Positions 1 to 7,515 of a stretch of DNA of 64,000 nucleotides are shown here, in pieces. How positions within the stretch are numbered: the stretch's first letter is position 1; every line of letters begins with the position of its first letter. A program made the translations under genes and the position numbers. The stretch is taken from the NCBI GenBank assembly GCA_964368305.1, contig CAYJAB010000003.1, forward strand, positions 42,641-106,640, given 5' to 3'. The notes under the pieces are model-generated. The model worked only from the letters and a program-made list of their open reading frames with translations. It did no database searches and was not told the DNA's origin. This DNA comes from CAYJAB01 sp964368305. Its GTDB lineage: Bacteria > Bacillota_I > Bacilli_A > Erysipelotrichales > Erysipelotrichaceae.

Positions 1-363
1 TTCGCTAAGTGAAGAGAATCTTCCAGGATATAATCCCAATGGTTCAAAATGCACTGCACCTAACATAACAATATCTGTCCCATGATCTTCATTAAATTGG
101 TCTAAATACGGTTGATGTTGGAAGAAATTCGCATCCAAATCCCCTGCATCTAATGCTGTATTTGGTAAAATATAATCTGTAAACTCTACAATCTCTAATG
201 TGATTCCTTCTTCTTTTAAAATCTCTGCTGCAAACTCTAAAATTTCTGCATGTGGTGAAGGACTTGCTCCTACACGAATTACATTTTCATCCTTTGGTGC
301 TGCACACCCTACTACTAAACTTAATAATAAAATACTTACGATTAACAATTTAATTTTTTTCAT
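1..363 (-). CDS. metQ: MetQ-type methionine-binding lipoprotein (partial, runs off the window)
   Basis: Substrate-binding lipoprotein of the MetNIQ methionine ABC importer, tethered outside the membrane. The visible 121 residues begin with a lipoprotein signal peptide (Lys-rich start, hydrophobic stretch, lipobox ending at Cys20). The NLPA-family core follows, including an ASPSPHAEIL stretch and a DLDANFFQHQPYLD stretch that are typical of MetQ. The start follows an AAGGAGA ribosome site. It lies 13 bases downstream of metI, as the last visible gene of the metN-metI-metQ operon. The C-terminal half is beyond base 1. Confidence 0.93.
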   Translation of the reverse strand, partial: MKKIKLLIVSILLLSLVVGCAAPKDENVIRVGASPSPHAEILEFAAEILKEEGITLEIVEFTDYILPNTALDAGDLDANFFQHQPYLDQFNEDHGTDIVMLGAVHFEPLGLYPGRFSSLSE

Positions 364-376
364 TTTCTTTCTCCTT

Positions 377-1048
377 TTATCCAATCGTTCTTTTATCCGT
401 TTTTGTTGCTATTTTATCAAATGATACTTGAATAAAGCAAACAATAATTACAAGTATTATAATAGAAGCATACATTACACTTTCAATACTACGATGTAGT
501 CCATAGCGATATGCAATGTCTCCAAGCCCCCCTGAGCCCAGTGCCCCTGCAACTGCAGAGTATCCAATTAAAGTAATAATTGTAATTGGTATTCCTCTGA
601 TAATTGAAGGTAAACTTTCTGATAATAACACTTTTTTAATAATTTGAAAATTACTCGCTCCCATACATTTACAAGCCTCAATCACTCCGTAATCTATTTC
701 TGATAGCGCGGATTCCACAAGCCTTGCAATAAATGGCGCAATTCCTATTGTAAGTGGCACAATGGCTGCTGTTGGTCCAATCATTGTTCCAGCTACAAAT
801 CTTGTAAAATCTTTAATCGCTACCATCAAGATTAAAAATGGTAAACTTCTTAAAATATTTACAATCCATCCTACAATTTTATAAAACCTTGGACTTGCCA
901 TAATTCCACCTTCTTTTGTTACATATAAGGCAATTCCAAGTGGTAATCCAATAATGTATGCAAATACTGTTGATATTAAACTCATTGATAATGTATCAAT
1001 TGTTCCTTCAATCATTAACTGACCATATTCTGAAATAAATTCTTCCAT
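377..1048 (-). CDS. metI: MetI-type methionine ABC transporter permease
   Basis: Membrane permease of the methionine importer, 223 residues, the usual MetI length. It has about five hydrophobic segments and a cytoplasmic EAA-type loop (EACKCMGAS, near residue 135), which contacts the ATPase MetN. It starts one base after the metN stop codon and ends 13 bases before metQ, so the three genes are one transcript. D-methionine uptake is known for this family and is not shown here. Confidence 0.94.
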   Translation of the reverse strand: MEEFISEYGQLMIEGTIDTLSMSLISTVFAYIIGLPLGIALYVTKEGGIMASPRFYKIVGWIVNILRSLPFLILMVAIKDFTRFVAGTMIGPTAAIVPLTIGIAPFIARLVESALSEIDYGVIEACKCMGASNFQIIKKVLLSESLPSIIRGIPITIITLIGYSAVAGALGSGGLGDIAYRYGLHRSIESVMYASIIILVIIVCFIQVSFDKIATKTDKRTIG

Positions 1049-1049
1049 T

Positions 1050-1781
1050 TTATCCCTCCCACTCTAATAAATTTTTAGTGATTGTACTTGATGGATTTTC
1101 AAATACATCTGATACAACCCCTTCTTCTTTGATTGTACCTTCATCTATAACCGCAACTTTATCACACAATACTCTTACAAGTGAAAGTTCATGTGTAATA
1201 ATAATAATCGTAATATTTAACTCTTTATTGATTTGTTTTAACAGTTGAACAATTTGTTTTTTTGTCTTTGGATCTAATGCACTTGTTGGCTCATCGCATA
1301 ATAAGACTTTTGGATTTGTTGCAAGTGCACGTGCAATTGCTACTCTTTGCTTTTGTCCACCAGACAGTTGAGAAGGATATGCTTCTTTTTTGTCTTCTAA
1401 TCCTACAATTTTCAATAAATCTTGTACACGTTGATCATACCCTGTCACCTTCAATAATTTAAATGGAAATGCAATATTTTCATATACTGTCTTTTGCATC
1501 AATAAGTTATACCCTTGAAAAATAACCCCCATATCCCGTCTTAACTGTGTAAGTGATGCTTGATTTATATGGCTGGTATTCACTCCATTAATCACAATAC
1601 TACCTGATGTAGGCTTTTCCAAAACTGAAAGACATCTTAATAAAGTACTTTTTCCTGCACCAGACATTCCAATAATTCCAAATATTTCACCTTCTTTAAT
1701 ATGAAGATTCACATCTTGTAATGCTTTAACTTCACTATTTTTTAGATTAAATGTTTTAGTTAAATTACTAATTTTTATCAT
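1050..1781 (-). CDS. metN: MetN-type methionine ABC transporter ATPase, short form
   Basis: ATPase that powers the methionine importer. All nucleotide-binding motifs are present: Walker A GMSGAGKST (38-46), Q-loop Gln89, signature LSGGQ (139-143), Walker B with catalytic Glu164, and switch His197. The protein is 243 residues. Classic MetN has about 340, with a C-terminal NIL/ACT domain that binds methionine and shuts transport down when the cell is replete. That domain is absent here, so transinhibition by internal methionine is unlikely (inference) and control probably rests on the upstream T-box. First gene of the operon. Confidence 0.93.
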   Translation of the reverse strand: MIKISNLTKTFNLKNSEVKALQDVNLHIKEGEIFGIIGMSGAGKSTLLRCLSVLEKPTSGSIVINGVNTSHINQASLTQLRRDMGVIFQGYNLLMQKTVYENIAFPFKLLKVTGYDQRVQDLLKIVGLEDKKEAYPSQLSGGQKQRVAIARALATNPKVLLCDEPTSALDPKTKKQIVQLLKQINKELNITIIIITHELSLVRVLCDKVAVIDEGTIKEEGVVSDVFENPSSTITKNLLEWEG

Positions 1782-1800
1782 ATTCTATCCTCTTTTCTAT

Positions 1801-2078
1801 AAAAAAATCCTTAGCTTATTTCAAGCTAAGGACGAAAATTTAATCGTGTTACCACCAAAGTTCATATAAATATCACTATTTATATCTTATCTACTACGGA
1901 TTGATTTTACAATCTTATAGTATATCGCTGTAACGGGCGCCTCCGAAATAGATTACATATCACCTATTTTGCTCTAAGACCATGTTCAGTAATTTTAAAC
2001 TTATTCTCTTTCACCAATCAAGAACTCTCTTTGAAATTTATCGATTACTTACTCTTCTTATCACTGCATTTACTTTAC
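1801..2078 (-). promoter_or_regulatory. Met-specific T-box riboswitch leader of metNIQ
   Basis: Reading the minus strand, Stem I opens near 2070 with an AGTA motif, has an apical AG-rich loop, and returns to a specifier loop GAAC-ATG-G; the ATG codon is at 1981-1983, so the sensed tRNA is tRNA-Met. A CCGTTA motif lies near 1930. The T-box core GGTGGTAACACG is at 1845-1856. A strong terminator hairpin (arms 1808-1817 and 1823-1832, then a U run) sits just before metN. Uncharged tRNA-Met should favour the antiterminator and switch the operon on when methionine is short. It fills the 336-base gap between metN and argS. Confidence 0.92.
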
Positions 2079-2079
2079 T

Positions 2080-2108
2080 ATTGTCACAAATATTTACATT
2101 TGTGTCAA
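2080..2108 (-). promoter_or_regulatory. Promoter of the T-box/metNIQ transcript with an internal dyad
   Basis: A -35 box TTGACA (2103-2108) and a weaker -10 GACAAT (2080-2085) are 17 bases apart, about 10 bases past the argS stop. The spacer is filled by an inverted repeat with arms CACAAAT/ATTTGTG (2085-2091, 2098-2104), which could be a repressor site or the terminator hairpin of argS without a U run. Confidence 0.6.
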
Positions 2109-2117
2109 TCATTTTTT

Positions 2118-3764
2118 TTACATTTTTTCTGGAGCAGAAATACCAATTAAATCTAATGCATTATGCATTGTTATTTTTGTTGCTTCTAAAAGTGCAATTC
2201 TTTGGTTCATTAAACTTGGATTTTCTAAGTCAATAATTTTCGCAGCACCATAAAAACTATGGAAATATTGTGCTAATTTTTGAATATAATTACAGATTTT
2301 ATTTGGTGAACGCGTTTGCGCTGCATCCGATACAACCGCAGTAAATTCATTAATATGTTTTAATAAATCTGTTTCTTTTTCATGTGTTAACAAATCATAT
2401 ACATCTAGCGGATTTAAAGCTGGCGCTTGACGAAGTATTGAACAAATACGTGCATATGCATACTGTGCATAATACACAGGATTATCATTAGATTTTTTAC
2501 GCGCTAGACCAAGGTCAAAATCCATATGTGTATCCACCGCACGTGCTACAAAGAAATAGCGCGCTGCGTCAACCCCAATATCATCACACAACTCACGGAT
2601 CGTAATTGCATTCCCCGTACGTTTTGACATTTTTACTTCTTCTCCATCTTCAACAAGACGAACCATTTGAATAATATCTACATCTAAAACATCTTTACCA
2701 TATCCTAAAGCTTCCAAAGAAGCTTTCATACGACAAATATATCCATGGTGATCTGCACCCCATAAATTCACCAATTTTTTACTACCACGATTGATTTTAT
2801 CTACATGATTTGCGATATCCGGTGTTAAGTAAGTTAAAGATCCATCACTTTTTCTTAGTACTCGATCTTTATCGTCCCCATATTCAGTAGATTTAAACCA
2901 TATTGCATTATCTAGATTATAAGTTAATCCTTTTTCTTGCATTTCTTCAAGAACAGCCTCTACCTTTTTAGACTTTAATAATTCTAACTCACTTATCCAT
3001 GAATCCATTTGCACACGATAATATGCTAAATCTTCTTTGATTTGATCTAATTTCAACTCAGTCCCCACTGATTTAAAATAAGAAATTGTCTCATCCATTG
3101 ACATATTTAACCATTTATCTTGATCTTGATCCTTTATTTTTTGTGCAAGCTCAATAATATCCTTACCATGGTATCCATCCTCTGGTAATTCACAAGGTAA
3201 TTTATATAATTCCAAATAACGCGCACGAATTGACTTCGCTAAGTTTTCAATTTGATTTCCTGCATCATTAATATAATATTCTCTTAGACAATCATATCCT
3301 GAAAAACGATACAGTCTTGTAATACAATCTCCCCATGCTGCACCACGTGCATGCCCTAAATGCAAATTCCCAGTAGGATTTGCAGAAATATACTCTACAT
3401 TCACAGATGCATTATTCCCTGAATTATTTCTTCCATAGTTTTCTTTCGCATTTAATACAACATTGATTACATTTGCGATTTTGTCTTTTTTAATCCAAAA
3501 ATTAATAAAACCAGGACCAGCAACCGCAACTTCAGTCACAATATCACTGTGCGTTAAAAGAGCATCACTGATTGTTTTGGCGATACTCTGAGGATTTTGT
3601 TTAAGTATTTTTGTAAGACGCATTGCAATGTTTGTTGAATAATCTCCATTGGTACGATCCTTTGGAATTTCAATCATAATTACACCTTCTTCAAGTGTTA
3701 CATCATATGCCTCTTTTATAACTTTATCTATTGTTTCGATTAGTTGGCTTTCTATTTGGTTCAT
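2118..3764 (-). CDS. argS: Arginyl-tRNA synthetase
   Basis: Charges tRNA-Arg with arginine in the cytoplasm. 548 residues, the normal class I ArgRS length. The N-terminal additional (Arg-S) domain comes first, then the HIGH-type motif HLGH (135-138) after ISANPTGNL, a KMSK-type motif (KMSKRTG, about residue 380), and a C-terminal DALR anticodon-binding domain with the QYAYARICSI segment typical of ArgRS. The ATG at 3764 is chosen over an upstream in-frame GTG at 3776 because the GGAGG ribosome site (3770-3774) would lie inside the longer reading frame. A tRNA-Arg(UCU) gene is found at 15076. Confidence 0.97.
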   Translation of the reverse strand: MNQIESQLIETIDKVIKEAYDVTLEEGVIMIEIPKDRTNGDYSTNIAMRLTKILKQNPQSIAKTISDALLTHSDIVTEVAVAGPGFINFWIKKDKIANVINVVLNAKENYGRNNSGNNASVNVEYISANPTGNLHLGHARGAAWGDCITRLYRFSGYDCLREYYINDAGNQIENLAKSIRARYLELYKLPCELPEDGYHGKDIIELAQKIKDQDQDKWLNMSMDETISYFKSVGTELKLDQIKEDLAYYRVQMDSWISELELLKSKKVEAVLEEMQEKGLTYNLDNAIWFKSTEYGDDKDRVLRKSDGSLTYLTPDIANHVDKINRGSKKLVNLWGADHHGYICRMKASLEALGYGKDVLDVDIIQMVRLVEDGEEVKMSKRTGNAITIRELCDDIGVDAARYFFVARAVDTHMDFDLGLARKKSNDNPVYYAQYAYARICSILRQAPALNPLDVYDLLTHEKETDLLKHINEFTAVVSDAAQTRSPNKICNYIQKLAQYFHSFYGAAKIIDLENPSLMNQRIALLEATKITMHNALDLIGISAPEKM

Positions 3765-3788
3765 ATATACCTCCACTACTATTTATAT

Positions 3789-3817
3789 ATATTAGCAATC
3801 AAACTATAAATAGTCAA
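3789..3817 (-). promoter_or_regulatory. argS promoter
   Basis: TTGACT (-35, 3812-3817) and TAATAT (-10, 3789-3794) with an ideal 17-base spacer, 25 bases upstream of the argS start. No T-box core is seen in this leader, unlike metN and valS. Confidence 0.75.
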
Positions 3818-3844
3818 AATATTTTATCATTGAAACCCCTTTAA

Positions 3845-3876
3845 TGCAAAAAAACAGATATTAATCTGCTTTTTTG
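3845..3876. terminator. Orphan intrinsic-terminator-like hairpin between divergent genes
   Basis: Near-perfect palindrome with A run, CAGAT/ATCTG core and T run, able to act on either strand. It lies upstream of both divergent neighbours (argS on minus, FMN lipoprotein on plus), so it ends neither gene. Either a short untranslated transcript ends here or it isolates the two promoters. Confidence 0.55.
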
Positions 3877-3968
3877 TTGAAAGAAAGATGAAAAAATAAA
3901 TTATTAATTATATTATATAGCAAATATTAAAATTGTTTGTGATAACTAGATGAAAAAATGCGTTTAGA

Positions 3969-3997
3969 TTGAACTCTATTTTTATCAATGCTATGAT
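3969..3997 (+). promoter_or_regulatory. Promoter of the FMN-binding lipoprotein
   Basis: TTGAAC (3969-3974) and TATGAT (3992-3997) with a 17-base spacer, about 44 bases before the start codon at 4041. An AGAGG ribosome site lies between. Confidence 0.65.
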
Positions 3998-4040
3998 AAA
4001 AATATAATCAACAAGATTATGGAAAGACAGAGGACTATAC

Positions 4041-4367
4041 ATGAAAAAAATATTAGTTTTAGTTGTAGCATTAATTCTTGTAGGATGTAGTTCAGCACCA
4101 AAATATACTGCAGGAGTTTATGAAGGTGAGGCTGACGGAAGAAACGGAAAAATCAAAGTTTCTGTTACTTTAACAGAAGATGCTATCGAAAAGATTGAAA
4201 TCTTAGAACATCAAGAAACAGAAGAATATTTCGCACAAGTTAAAGATGCATTGCCAGACGAAATTATCGAAAAACAATCCACAGATGTAGATGCGAAATC
4301 AGGTTCAACATTATCATCAGAAGGTTTAAAAAATGCAGTTGATGCTGCAATATCACAAGCCAAATAA
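4041..4367 (+). CDS. Small FMN-binding-domain lipoprotein
   Basis: 108-residue exported lipoprotein: signal peptide with lipobox LVGC (Cys16), then one FMN-binding domain (PF04205 type). The sequence DAKSGST (84-90) matches the flavinylation motif in which Thr90 would carry covalent FMN attached by ApbE. Such domains pass electrons outside the membrane, for example in Rnf/Nqr-like or extracellular electron transfer systems. No ApbE, NADH dehydrogenase or electron-transfer partner is in this window, so its partner is unknown. Own promoter, and a terminator shared with convergent valS. Confidence 0.85.
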   Translation: MKKILVLVVALILVGCSSAPKYTAGVYEGEADGRNGKIKVSVTLTEDAIEKIEILEHQETEEYFAQVKDALPDEIIEKQSTDVDAKSGSTLSSEGLKNAVDAAISQAK

Positions 4368-4372
4368 TAATG

Positions 4373-4397
4373 AAAAAAGGTGCAATGCACCTTTTTT
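4373..4397. terminator. Bidirectional terminator between FMN lipoprotein and valS
   Basis: A run, GGTGCA/TGCACC stem and T run, symmetric, serving the two convergent genes; it overlaps the valS stop codon. Confidence 0.85.
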
Positions 4398-7005
4398 ATT
4401 GATTCAATTCACTTAATCTTTTACATACAATATCATAACGATATTGATAATCCGCAAGTTTTTGTTTCTCTTGATTTACTTTTTCTTCAGAAGCCTTGGC
4501 AATGAAATTCTGATTAGACAACATATTTTCACCACGTTTAATTTCTTTTTCCAATGTTTCTTTTTCTTTTGATAGCTTTAGAATTTCTTCTTCTTTATTG
4601 ACAATTTGAGACATTGCAAGCGCTACTGTACCATGTGCTATTGGACGAATTAACAATTCATCATCAATAGAATCTACAATAATTACTTTACACATCTTAT
4701 GTAAAATACTAGTAATTTCTTCATTAAAATCAATACAAGATTCTTCTTTATTTTGTAACATCATATCTAGCTCTAAAGAAGGTTTCAAATCATTTTCTGT
4801 TTTGATTTGTCGAACTAAAGAAATGATTTCAATTAACTGTTCTACTTGATCTGCAGATGTTTTTACTACACCTTCAAATGGTGTTGGCCAACTGCTTACG
4901 CAAATAGATTGTTTTGTTTGGTGTAAAGCTTGGTAGATTTCTTCTGTTACAAATGGCATAAATGGATGTAACATACGTACAATTGCACTCAATACTTTAA
5001 CAAGTGTCGCACGTGTTTGATCCGCTACAATCTGATCATCACTATTTAATCCTGATTTACTAAACTCAATATACCAACTACAGAAATCATCCCACACAAA
5101 GCGATATAGTTCATTTCCTACTTGTGTAAACTCATACTTATCCATGTTTTCATTAACATGCATTAATGTTTCATTTAATCGATTCATAATCCATTGATCT
5201 ACAATTGAAGCGTTTGAAGTATCAATTGCATCCGCATCAAATCCTTCTGGAATATTCATCATTACGAATCTTGAAGCATTCCATATTTTATTAATAAAAT
5301 TCCATGAAGACTCTACTTTTTCAGGAATATAACGCATATCTTGACCTGGTGTTGAGTTTGTCGTTAGGAAAAATCTTAAAGCATCCACTCCATATTGTTC
5401 AATAATATCCATAGGATCTACACCGTTTCCTAATGACTTACTCATTTTACGTCCTTGTGGGTCACGAATTAAGCCATGGATAAGAACATGTTTAAATGGA
5501 TAACTATTTGTAAAGTGACGCGCTTGAAACGCCATACGTGCTACCCAGAAGAAAATAATATCATACCCTGTAACCAATACATCATTTGGATAATAACGTT
5601 TAAAGTCATCTGTATCATTTGGCCAACCAAGTGTAGTAAACGGCCATAATGCACTTGAAAACCATGTATCCAATACATCTTCGTCTTGTGTATAATTCTC
5701 TATATCTCTAGGTGGTGTTAATCCTACATAAATTTCACCTGTTTCATTATGATACCAAGCAGGAATACGGTGTCCCCACCATAGCTGTCTTGAAATACAC
5801 CAGTCTTCAATATTTTCTAACCACTGACTAAATGTTTTTTCAAATCTTGATGGGAAAAACTCAATTTTTGTATCTTGATTTTCTTGAGCATCTAAAACAT
5901 CTTTTGCTAAAGGTTTCATCTTTACAAACCATTGTTTAGATAAGTAAGGTTCTACAATAACATCTGTTCTTTCTGAATGTCCTACTTGATGCATATGTTT
6001 CTCAATAGAAACAAGATTTCCTTCTTCTTCAATTCTTTTTACAAGCTGTTTACGGCATTCAAAACGGTCTAATCCTTCAAATACACCAGCAAGTGCATTC
6101 ATTGTTCCATCAGGATTCATACAAATTATTTTTTCTAAATCATATTTTTCAGCCAGCGCAAAGTCATTTGGATCGTGTGCTGGTGTACATTTCATTGCAC
6201 CTGTTCCAAATTCGATATCAATATAATCATCTGTAAGAATTGGAAGCACTTGTTGATTTGCAGGATTTATCACATGCATATTATGAATATGCTTAAATCT
6301 TTCATCATCTGGATGAACAACGACACAAACATCCCCAAACATCGTCTCTGGTCGTGTTGTTGCTACTTTTATTTTCTCATTTGTTTCTTTTACGATATAT
6401 TCAAATGTATAAAATGCCCCTTCTACTTCTTTATGAATTACTTCAATATTGCTCAGTGCTGTTTTGGCCTTCGTATCCCAGTTAATAATTCTTTCACCTT
6501 GATAGATTAGACCTTCATTATAAAGCTCTACAAACACCTTAGAAACAGCTGTAGATAAACCTTCATCTAAAGTAAAACGTTCACGTGAGTAATCTAAAGA
6601 AAGTCCCATCTTAGCCCATTGTTTACGAATATGCCCTGCATACTCTTCTTTCCATTCCCATGCTTTATCTAAAAACGCTTCACGTCCAATATCATAACGT
6701 GAAATCCCTTGTTGTTTAAGTCTTTCATCTACTTTTGCCTGTGTCGCAATTCCTGCATGATCCATTCCACTTAACCATAACATATCATATCCGCTTAGTC
6801 TTTTATAACGTGATATGATATCTTGAAGCGTTGTATCCCATGCATGCCCTAAATGCAGTTTACCTGTAACATTTGGTGGAGGAATTACAATAGTAAATGG
6901 ATCTTTACTTTTATCCCCTGCATTAAAATACCCTTTTTCAATCCATGTTGAATAATGTTCCTTTTCTACTTCTAAATGATTGTATTTTGTTTCTAACTGT
7001 TTCAT
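4396..7005 (-). CDS. valS: Valyl-tRNA synthetase
   Basis: Charges tRNA-Val with valine. 869 residues. The class I motif HLGH (51-54) follows PPPNVTGKL, an editing (CP1) domain occupies the middle, KMSKS is near residue 520, then an anticodon-binding domain, and the last ~65 residues form the coiled-coil arm typical of ValRS (Lys/Glu-rich). The ATG at 7005 has an AAGGAGAG ribosome site. A longer in-frame reading to 7062 would run through the T-box terminator hairpin and is rejected. Controlled by the Val T-box immediately upstream. Confidence 0.97.
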   Translation of the reverse strand: MKQLETKYNHLEVEKEHYSTWIEKGYFNAGDKSKDPFTIVIPPPNVTGKLHLGHAWDTTLQDIISRYKRLSGYDMLWLSGMDHAGIATQAKVDERLKQQGISRYDIGREAFLDKAWEWKEEYAGHIRKQWAKMGLSLDYSRERFTLDEGLSTAVSKVFVELYNEGLIYQGERIINWDTKAKTALSNIEVIHKEVEGAFYTFEYIVKETNEKIKVATTRPETMFGDVCVVVHPDDERFKHIHNMHVINPANQQVLPILTDDYIDIEFGTGAMKCTPAHDPNDFALAEKYDLEKIICMNPDGTMNALAGVFEGLDRFECRKQLVKRIEEEGNLVSIEKHMHQVGHSERTDVIVEPYLSKQWFVKMKPLAKDVLDAQENQDTKIEFFPSRFEKTFSQWLENIEDWCISRQLWWGHRIPAWYHNETGEIYVGLTPPRDIENYTQDEDVLDTWFSSALWPFTTLGWPNDTDDFKRYYPNDVLVTGYDIIFFWVARMAFQARHFTNSYPFKHVLIHGLIRDPQGRKMSKSLGNGVDPMDIIEQYGVDALRFFLTTNSTPGQDMRYIPEKVESSWNFINKIWNASRFVMMNIPEGFDADAIDTSNASIVDQWIMNRLNETLMHVNENMDKYEFTQVGNELYRFVWDDFCSWYIEFSKSGLNSDDQIVADQTRATLVKVLSAIVRMLHPFMPFVTEEIYQALHQTKQSICVSSWPTPFEGVVKTSADQVEQLIEIISLVRQIKTENDLKPSLELDMMLQNKEESCIDFNEEITSILHKMCKVIIVDSIDDELLIRPIAHGTVALAMSQIVNKEEEILKLSKEKETLEKEIKRGENMLSNQNFIAKASEEKVNQEKQKLADYQYRYDIVCKRLSELNQ

Positions 7006-7022
7006 GTTTCTCTCCTTAAAAT

Positions 7023-7235
7023 AAAAAAAGCGTCCATAAAGGACGCTTTTGCGTGGTACCACCTTAATTCATATCTTACGATATGCACTTTACCTTGTTA
7101 ACGCCAAGATACGTTTTTTCTTACTTAATTTCAGAAAATCACTATAAGGCTACTTCATTTGTTTTTTAGATACTTTCACACCACCCAAGTATTCTCTGAA
7201 TTTCCCAAACAAACTACTACTCCTTAATCATTGCT
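7023..7235 (-). promoter_or_regulatory. Val-specific T-box riboswitch leader of valS
   Basis: On the minus strand, Stem I starts near 7225 with an AGTA motif and closes with a specifier loop ATGAA-GTA-GCC; GTA (7151-7153) reads valine, in agreement with the gene downstream. The T-box core GGTGGTACCACGC is at 7051-7062. The terminator has arms 7026-7035 and 7041-7050 and ends in a U run just before valS. Uncharged tRNA-Val should turn valS on. It accounts for most of the gap between valS and the feo operon. Confidence 0.93.
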
Positions 7236-7244
7236 TATGAAATA

Positions 7245-7272
7245 ATTATAAACAACTAAATAAATAAGTCAA
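7245..7272 (-). promoter_or_regulatory. valS T-box promoter
   Basis: TTGACT (7267-7272) and TATAAT (7245-7250) with a 16-base spacer, immediately upstream of the T-box Stem I. Confidence 0.8.
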
Positions 7273-7316
7273 GCGAACATATAAAAACAAAGTATAAAGA
7301 TTAAACATCTTTAAAT

Positions 7317-7341
7317 AAAAAGACGATTTCTCGTCTTTTTA
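7317..7341 (-). terminator. Terminator of the feo operon
   Basis: Hairpin AAAGACGA/TCGTCTTT followed by a U run on the minus strand, directly at the stop codon of the small FeoB-associated gene. Confidence 0.8.
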
Positions 7342-7482
7342 ATGATCACAGTTTTTCTTTTTGCATTTTCCTGCTACTGAGCATCCAACGCATACAGCGC
7401 CTGCTTTCTTTTCTTTAATAACTTTTGCAATTGCTAATCCAACAACCGCAACAATAATAATTAATATAATAATATCATTCAT
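7339..7482 (-). CDS. Small FeoB-associated Cys-rich membrane protein
   Basis: 47-residue protein found by reading the minus strand after feoB. One N-terminal membrane helix (residues 3-21, Ile/Val-rich) is followed by a short Lys-rich cytoplasmic tail with cysteines at 31, 34, 40 and 45. This is the layout of the FeoB-associated Cys-rich membrane protein family (PF12669), found beside feoB in many Firmicutes and thought to handle Fe(II) or assist FeoB. The AGGAGG ribosome site is 8 bases from the ATG. Last gene of feoA-feoB-this; the terminator follows at once. Confidence 0.88.
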   Translation of the reverse strand: MNDIIILIIIVAVVGLAIAKVIKEKKAGAVCVGCSVAGKCKKKNCDH

Positions 7483-7515
7483 ATTTTTTTCCTCCTATCG
7501 AGTAAAATAATTGAA

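Noticed and set aside
6175..6510. Cys/Phe-rich open frame opposite valS
   Set aside because: Lies fully inside the valS gene on the other strand, no ribosome site and no family likeness.
7006..7062. N-terminal extension of valS (19 more residues)
   Set aside because: It runs through the T-box terminator and lacks a ribosome site; ATG 7005 has a strong one.
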